A DNA stretch of 64,000 bases from Rugosimonospora africana (GTDB lineage Bacteria > Actinomycetota > Actinomycetes > Mycobacteriales > Micromonosporaceae). Where the stretch lies: assembly GCF_016862975.1 (NCBI RefSeq), contig NZ_BONZ01000006.1, positions 186,001-250,000 of the forward strand, read 5' to 3'. Below the pieces are notes generated by a model that ran no database searches, was not told where the DNA came from, and saw only the letters and a list, made by a program, of their open reading frames with translations. Positions 60,871 through 64,000 of the stretch are shown here, in pieces. The position numbers and the translations under genes were made by a program. Positions within the stretch are counted from its first letter, which is position 1. Each line of letters starts with the position of its first letter.

Positions 60871-63222
60871 GTGACCAGCCCCGCCCTGTCGCCCGCCGGG
60901 ACGCTCGCCCCCGACGAGTTGCTCGACCGGTTGTCGAGCGGCCAGCAGGAGTCGCTGACCCACGTCGAGCGGGTACCGGCCCGGGACGGTGTGACCGCCG
61001 CCTGGCCCGGGTGGGTCACGCCGGCGCTGCGCGCCGCACTCGCCGACCGGGGGATCACGGCCCCGTGGAGGCACCAGGCCGAAGCCGCCGACCTCGCCCA
61101 CGCCGGCGAGCACGTGATCGTGTCCACGGGTACCGGCTCGGGCAAGTCGCTCGCCTACCACCTGCCGGTGCTCGCGACCCTGGAGAGCGATCCCCGGGCC
61201 ACCGCGCTCTACCTGGCCCCGACCAAGGCGCTCGCGGCCGACCAGCTGGGTACGGTCTCCGCACTGGCGTCGCCGGGCATCCGGCCGGCCGGGTACGACG
61301 GGGACACGCCACGCGAGGAGCGTGACTGGGTGCGCGCGCACGCGCGGTTCGTGCTGACCAACCCGGACATGCTGCACTACAGCGTGCTGCCCCGGCACGA
61401 CGGCTGGTCGGCGTTCCTGCGCCGGCTGCGTTATGTGGTCGTCGACGAGTGCCACACGTACCGGGGCGTCTTCGGCTCGCACGTGGCGCAGGTGCTGCGG
61501 CGGTTGCGGCGCGTCTGCGCCCGGTACGGGTCGGCCCCGGTGTTCGTGCTCGCGTCCGCGACCGTGGGCGATCCCGCCTCCTCCGCCACCCGGCTGACGG
61601 GGCTGCCGGTCACCGCGGTCAGCGATGACTCCTCGCCGCGCGGCGGGGTCACGTTCGCGCTGTGGGAACCCCCACTGCTGCCGTTCAGTGCCACCGACGC
61701 TCAGTCCGGCGAGGCGACCGGGGCACAGGCTCGTGACGCGGTGCCCATCCGCCGGTCCGCGCTGCGCGAGACGGCCGACCTGCTCGCCGACGCGATCGCG
61801 GGCGGCGTACGGACACTCGCGTTCGTCCGGTCGCGCAGGGGTGCCGAGGTGGTGGCCGCGATGGCCCGCCGCTCGCTGGCCGAGGTGGCACCGGAGCTGG
61901 CCGATCGGGTCGCCGCCTACCGGGCCGGGTACCTGCGTGAGGACCGCCGGGCCCTGGAGACCGCGCTGCGCACCGGTGAGCTGTACGGACTGGCCTCGAC
62001 GAACGCGCTGGAACTCGGCGTGGACCTGGTGGGGCTGGACGCCGTGGTGATCACGGGGTACCCGGGCACCCTGGCCTCGCTGTGGCAGCAGGCCGGCCGC
62101 GCCGGCCGGGCGGGCCGGGACGCGTTGTGCGTCCTGGTGGCACGGGACGATCCCCTGGACACCTACCTCGTGCACCATCCGGCGGCGCTGTTCGGGCGGC
62201 CGGTGGAGGCGACCGTGCTCGATCCCGGCAACCCGTACGTCCTCGCTCCCCACCTCTGCTGTGCCGCCGCCGAGCTGCCGCTGACGGATGCCGACCTCAC
62301 CCTGTTCGGCGAGGCCGCCCGGGCGGCGGTGGACGCCCTGGTCGAGGCCGGCGCGCTGCGCCGCCGCCCGTCGGGCTGGTACTGGACCGCCTCCGACCGG
62401 CCGGACGTGGACCTGCGCGGTACGGGGGACTCCCGGATCTCCATCGTCGAGTCGGCGACCGGCCGGCTGCTCGGTACGGTCGACGGCGGCTCGGCCCACG
62501 CGCAGGTGCACACCGGCGCCGTACACCTGCACCGGGGCGCTACCTACGTCGTGGACGAGTTGGACCTCGACGACTCCGTGGCGCTGGTGCACGCCGAGGA
62601 GCCGGACTGGACCACCCATCCGCGCGACGTGACCGACGTCGACATCGTGTCGGTGTCGTCTTACGTGGACGCCGGGCCGGTCGGGCTCTTCCTCGGTACC
62701 GTCGACGTGACCGGGCAGGTCGTCGGGTACCAGCGCCGGCGCATCGGTACCGGTGAGGTGATCGACAGCCGGCCGCTGGACCTGCCGGTACGGCAGCTGC
62801 GCACGACGGCCGTGTGGTGGACCATCTCGCCGGAGGAGCTGGACCGGTACGGGGTCGAGCCGTACCAGGTCCCCGGCGCGCTGCACGCCGCCGAACACGC
62901 CGCGATCGGCCTGCTGCCGCTGATCGCCACCTGCGACCGGTGGGACATCGGCGGCCTCTCCACAGCCGTGCACCCGGACACCGAGGCGCCCACGGTGTTC
63001 GTCTACGACGGGCACCCGGGCGGCGCGGGCTTCGCCGAGCGGGCCTACCACGCGGCGGCGCAGTGGCTCACCGCCACCCGGGACGTGATCAGCGCCTGCG
63101 GCTGTGAAACCGGCTGCCCGTCGTGCGTCCAGTCGCCCAAGTGCGGCAACGGAAACGATCCGCTCTCCAAGCAGGGCGCGATACGGGTGCTGGAAGCCGT
63201 CCTCGCCGCGCTGCCGTCCTGA
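60871..63222 (+). CDS. DEAH-box helicase, YprA/MrfA type (helicase/secretion neighbourhood)
   Basis: A 783-residue SF2 helicase with a DUF1998 zinc region. Walker A STGTGSGKSLAYH is at about residue 92; motif II is VVDECHTYRG (a DECH box); motif VI is QQAGRAGRAGRD. The C-terminal Cys4 CGCETGCPSCVQSPKCG (about 747) is the MrfA/DUF1998 signature. In actinobacteria this protein lies next to a Tad-type secretion cluster, as here (TIGR03817-type), and is Rv3649-like; MrfA family members repair crosslinks. GTG start. Confidence 0.94.
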   Translation: MTSPALSPAGTLAPDELLDRLSSGQQESLTHVERVPARDGVTAAWPGWVTPALRAALADRGITAPWRHQAEAADLAHAGEHVIVSTGTGSGKSLAYHLPVLATLESDPRATALYLAPTKALAADQLGTVSALASPGIRPAGYDGDTPREERDWVRAHARFVLTNPDMLHYSVLPRHDGWSAFLRRLRYVVVDECHTYRGVFGSHVAQVLRRLRRVCARYGSAPVFVLASATVGDPASSATRLTGLPVTAVSDDSSPRGGVTFALWEPPLLPFSATDAQSGEATGAQARDAVPIRRSALRETADLLADAIAGGVRTLAFVRSRRGAEVVAAMARRSLAEVAPELADRVAAYRAGYLREDRRALETALRTGELYGLASTNALELGVDLVGLDAVVITGYPGTLASLWQQAGRAGRAGRDALCVLVARDDPLDTYLVHHPAALFGRPVEATVLDPGNPYVLAPHLCCAAAELPLTDADLTLFGEAARAAVDALVEAGALRRRPSGWYWTASDRPDVDLRGTGDSRISIVESATGRLLGTVDGGSAHAQVHTGAVHLHRGATYVVDELDLDDSVALVHAEEPDWTTHPRDVTDVDIVSVSSYVDAGPVGLFLGTVDVTGQVVGYQRRRIGTGEVIDSRPLDLPVRQLRTTAVWWTISPEELDRYGVEPYQVPGALHAAEHAAIGLLPLIATCDRWDIGGLSTAVHPDTEAPTVFVYDGHPGGAGFAERAYHAAAQWLTATRDVISACGCETGCPSCVQSPKCGNGNDPLSKQGAIRVLEAVLAALPS

Positions 63223-63225
63223 CCC

Positions 63226-63306
63226 GCTCGCCGGGCGCTGCCGTCCTGACCGGCTCGCCGGGCGCTGCCGGCCCAGGCGGCTCGCCGGGCGCTCCCGGCC
63301 CGGGCG
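63226..63306. repeat. 27-bp tandem repeat after the helicase
   Basis: Three copies of a 27-bp unit, gctcgccgggcgctgccg..., at 63226, 63253 and 63280, just after the helicase stop, with a partial copy before. On the other strand they encode repeated GRQRPASxSxx units. They fill the gap to the converging Tad gene. Confidence 0.85.
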
Positions 63307-63390
63307 TCCGGCAGCGCCCACAGCATGCGGAGGCCCCGGCCCGCCCTCCGTCCGCCGAGTGCCGCCAGCGGCAGCGGCAGCGGCACGCAG

Positions 63391-63720
63391 CGGACCCGCC
63401 CGAGCGACCGCCCGTGCACGGGCGATGTCCATGACCGCCACCTCCCCGGTCACGACCAGGTCCAGTCCGTCGAGCCGGCAGTCCGCCATCCGGGCACCGT
63501 TGCCGTTCACCACTGGCTGCGCCCGCGCGCACGCGACCGCCGCGCCGTCGATCACGTACCGTGCGCCGGCCAGCGCCCCGAGATCGGCAGCCACCTGCGC
63601 CCGGTGCCGGGCCGTGGCGGCCGCGGTGGCCAGCGCGCCGGCCAGCCCCACCGCGACCACGACGAACCCGGCACCGAGCAGCCAGATCGAGGCGGAGCCC
63701 CGATCGCGACGTGGGTTCAC
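63391..63720 (-). CDS. Helicase/secretion neighbourhood TadE-like protein (stop codon not found)
   Basis: A Tad-type minor-pilin-like protein from a GTG that overlaps the stop of the next Tad gene (GTGA at 63717-63720). Residues 1-110 show a basic start, one membrane helix (ASIWLLGAGFVVVAVGLAGAL), then ADLGALAGARY, and two Cys. This corresponds to Rv3654c, a small ~90-residue protein. No stop occurs in frame after the domain: the frame runs through the 27-bp repeat and on antisense across the helicase to 60790. The given end is therefore the end of the recognisable domain, not a stop. Confidence 0.7.
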
Positions 63721-64000
63721 GGCACCGCCACGGGCTCGACGTCGGCCACCGCGTCGGCCGAGACGGTGACTCCGGGAAGGTGCGCGCCCAACGGCCGGAC
63801 GTCCAGCCGGATCCGCACCCGTACCGTCTGCCCGTCGTCCGTCACCGACACCACGGCACCGTGCGGCGCCCTGGCCCGGCCGGTCGCCGTACCGTCGCCA
63901 CCCCGTGCCGCCTCCAGTGCCGCGTCGCGGGCCGCGTCGACACACTGCATCCGGGCCAGTACGGCATCCACCGCACCCAGCGCGAACAGCAGCAACAGCA
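63717..64000 (-). CDS. TadE-family pilus protein, partial at window edge
   Basis: The C-terminal ~94 residues of a TadE/Rv3655c-type protein cut by the right end of the window. Visible: a residual hydrophobic end, MQCVDAARDAALEAARGGD, a Cys-containing TadE-type helix, and a beta-rich tail (SVTDDGQTVRVRIRLDVRPLG). Start not visible. It is coupled to the downstream TadE-like gene. Confidence 0.88.
   Translation of the reverse strand, partial: LLLLFALGAVDAVLARMQCVDAARDAALEAARGGDGTATGRARAPHGAVVSVTDDGQTVRVRIRLDVRPLGAHLPGVTVSADAVADVEPVAVP

Overview
The window is very GC-rich, densely packed actinobacterial chromosome. The combination of mycothiol synthase, a Scr1-type XRE regulator with a DUF397 partner, an MFS/thymidylate kinase fusion, a K+-independent-type membrane pyrophosphatase and Lys/Ala-rich tails on Ku and topoisomerase I suggests a member of the Micromonosporales (inference; genus not determinable from sequence alone). 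No phage, transposase, CRISPR array or rRNA is visible. One tRNA gene is present (tRNA-Thr with anticodon CGU).

Layout. 0.1-4.0 kb: a four-gene translationally coupled exporter (Cys-rich lipoprotein, membrane-fusion protein with a peptidoglycan-binding-like domain, ABC ATPase, MacB/FtsX-like permease). 4.2-9.8 kb: mshD followed by pstS-pstC-pstA-pstB, with a PhoP-type direct repeat in front of pstS. 10-12.9 kb: Nudix hydrolase, Gfo/Idh oxidoreductase with a repeat-derived N-terminus, and a secretion-signal-free papain-like protein. 13-15.6 kb: phosphate/polyphosphate group (Pit transporter, DUF47/PhoU-like protein, PPK2). 15.7-25.6 kb: ECF sigma factor with SnoaL-like tail, luciferase-like oxidoreductase, DUF402 protein, DinG-like helicase, AI-2E family permease, stand-alone GroES-like protein, PrsW-like membrane protease, FUSC-like membrane protein and a membrane-anchored secreted protein. 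25.7-29.1 kb: second FtsX-type ABC exporter. 29.1-33.9 kb: non-homologous end joining island (LigD polymerase, LigD ligase, Ku) interrupted by an XRE/DUF397 pair. 33.9-40.8 kb: acyl-CoA synthetase, MarR-DHA2 efflux operon, small membrane protein, PAS-GGDEF-EAL protein. 41.1 kb: tRNA-Thr. 41.5-43.2 kb: membrane metallophosphoesterase.

43.2-49.2 kb is one long leftward run: MFS-Tmk fusion, DNA polymerase III delta', EbfC-like protein, two WXG/ESX-type helical proteins, PSP1/RicT. It is followed by an alanine-racemase-fold enzyme, TetR regulator, aldonolactone oxidase, topA, two small leftward genes, the proton pyrophosphatase, an anti-sigma ATPase/STAS antagonist pair, a DEAH helicase of the helicase/secretion neighbourhood, and the first two genes of a Tad-like cluster that continues beyond the right edge. 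The order delta'-topA-helicase-TadE-like resembles the M. tuberculosis Rv3644c-Rv3655c region.

Functional themes: phosphate economy (Pst, Pit/DUF47, PPK2, pyrophosphatase), genome maintenance (Ku/LigD, DinG, TopA, delta', MrfA-like helicase), and peptide/lipid-type ABC export. The least explained structure is a set of short hairpin-forming repeats scattered through gene boundaries (4.1, 9.9, 10.8, 31.3 and 37.9 kb), two of which have entered reading frames, a ~160-bp imperfect inverted repeat at 24.7 kb, and a Tad-like gene with no stop codon before it runs antisense into the helicase.
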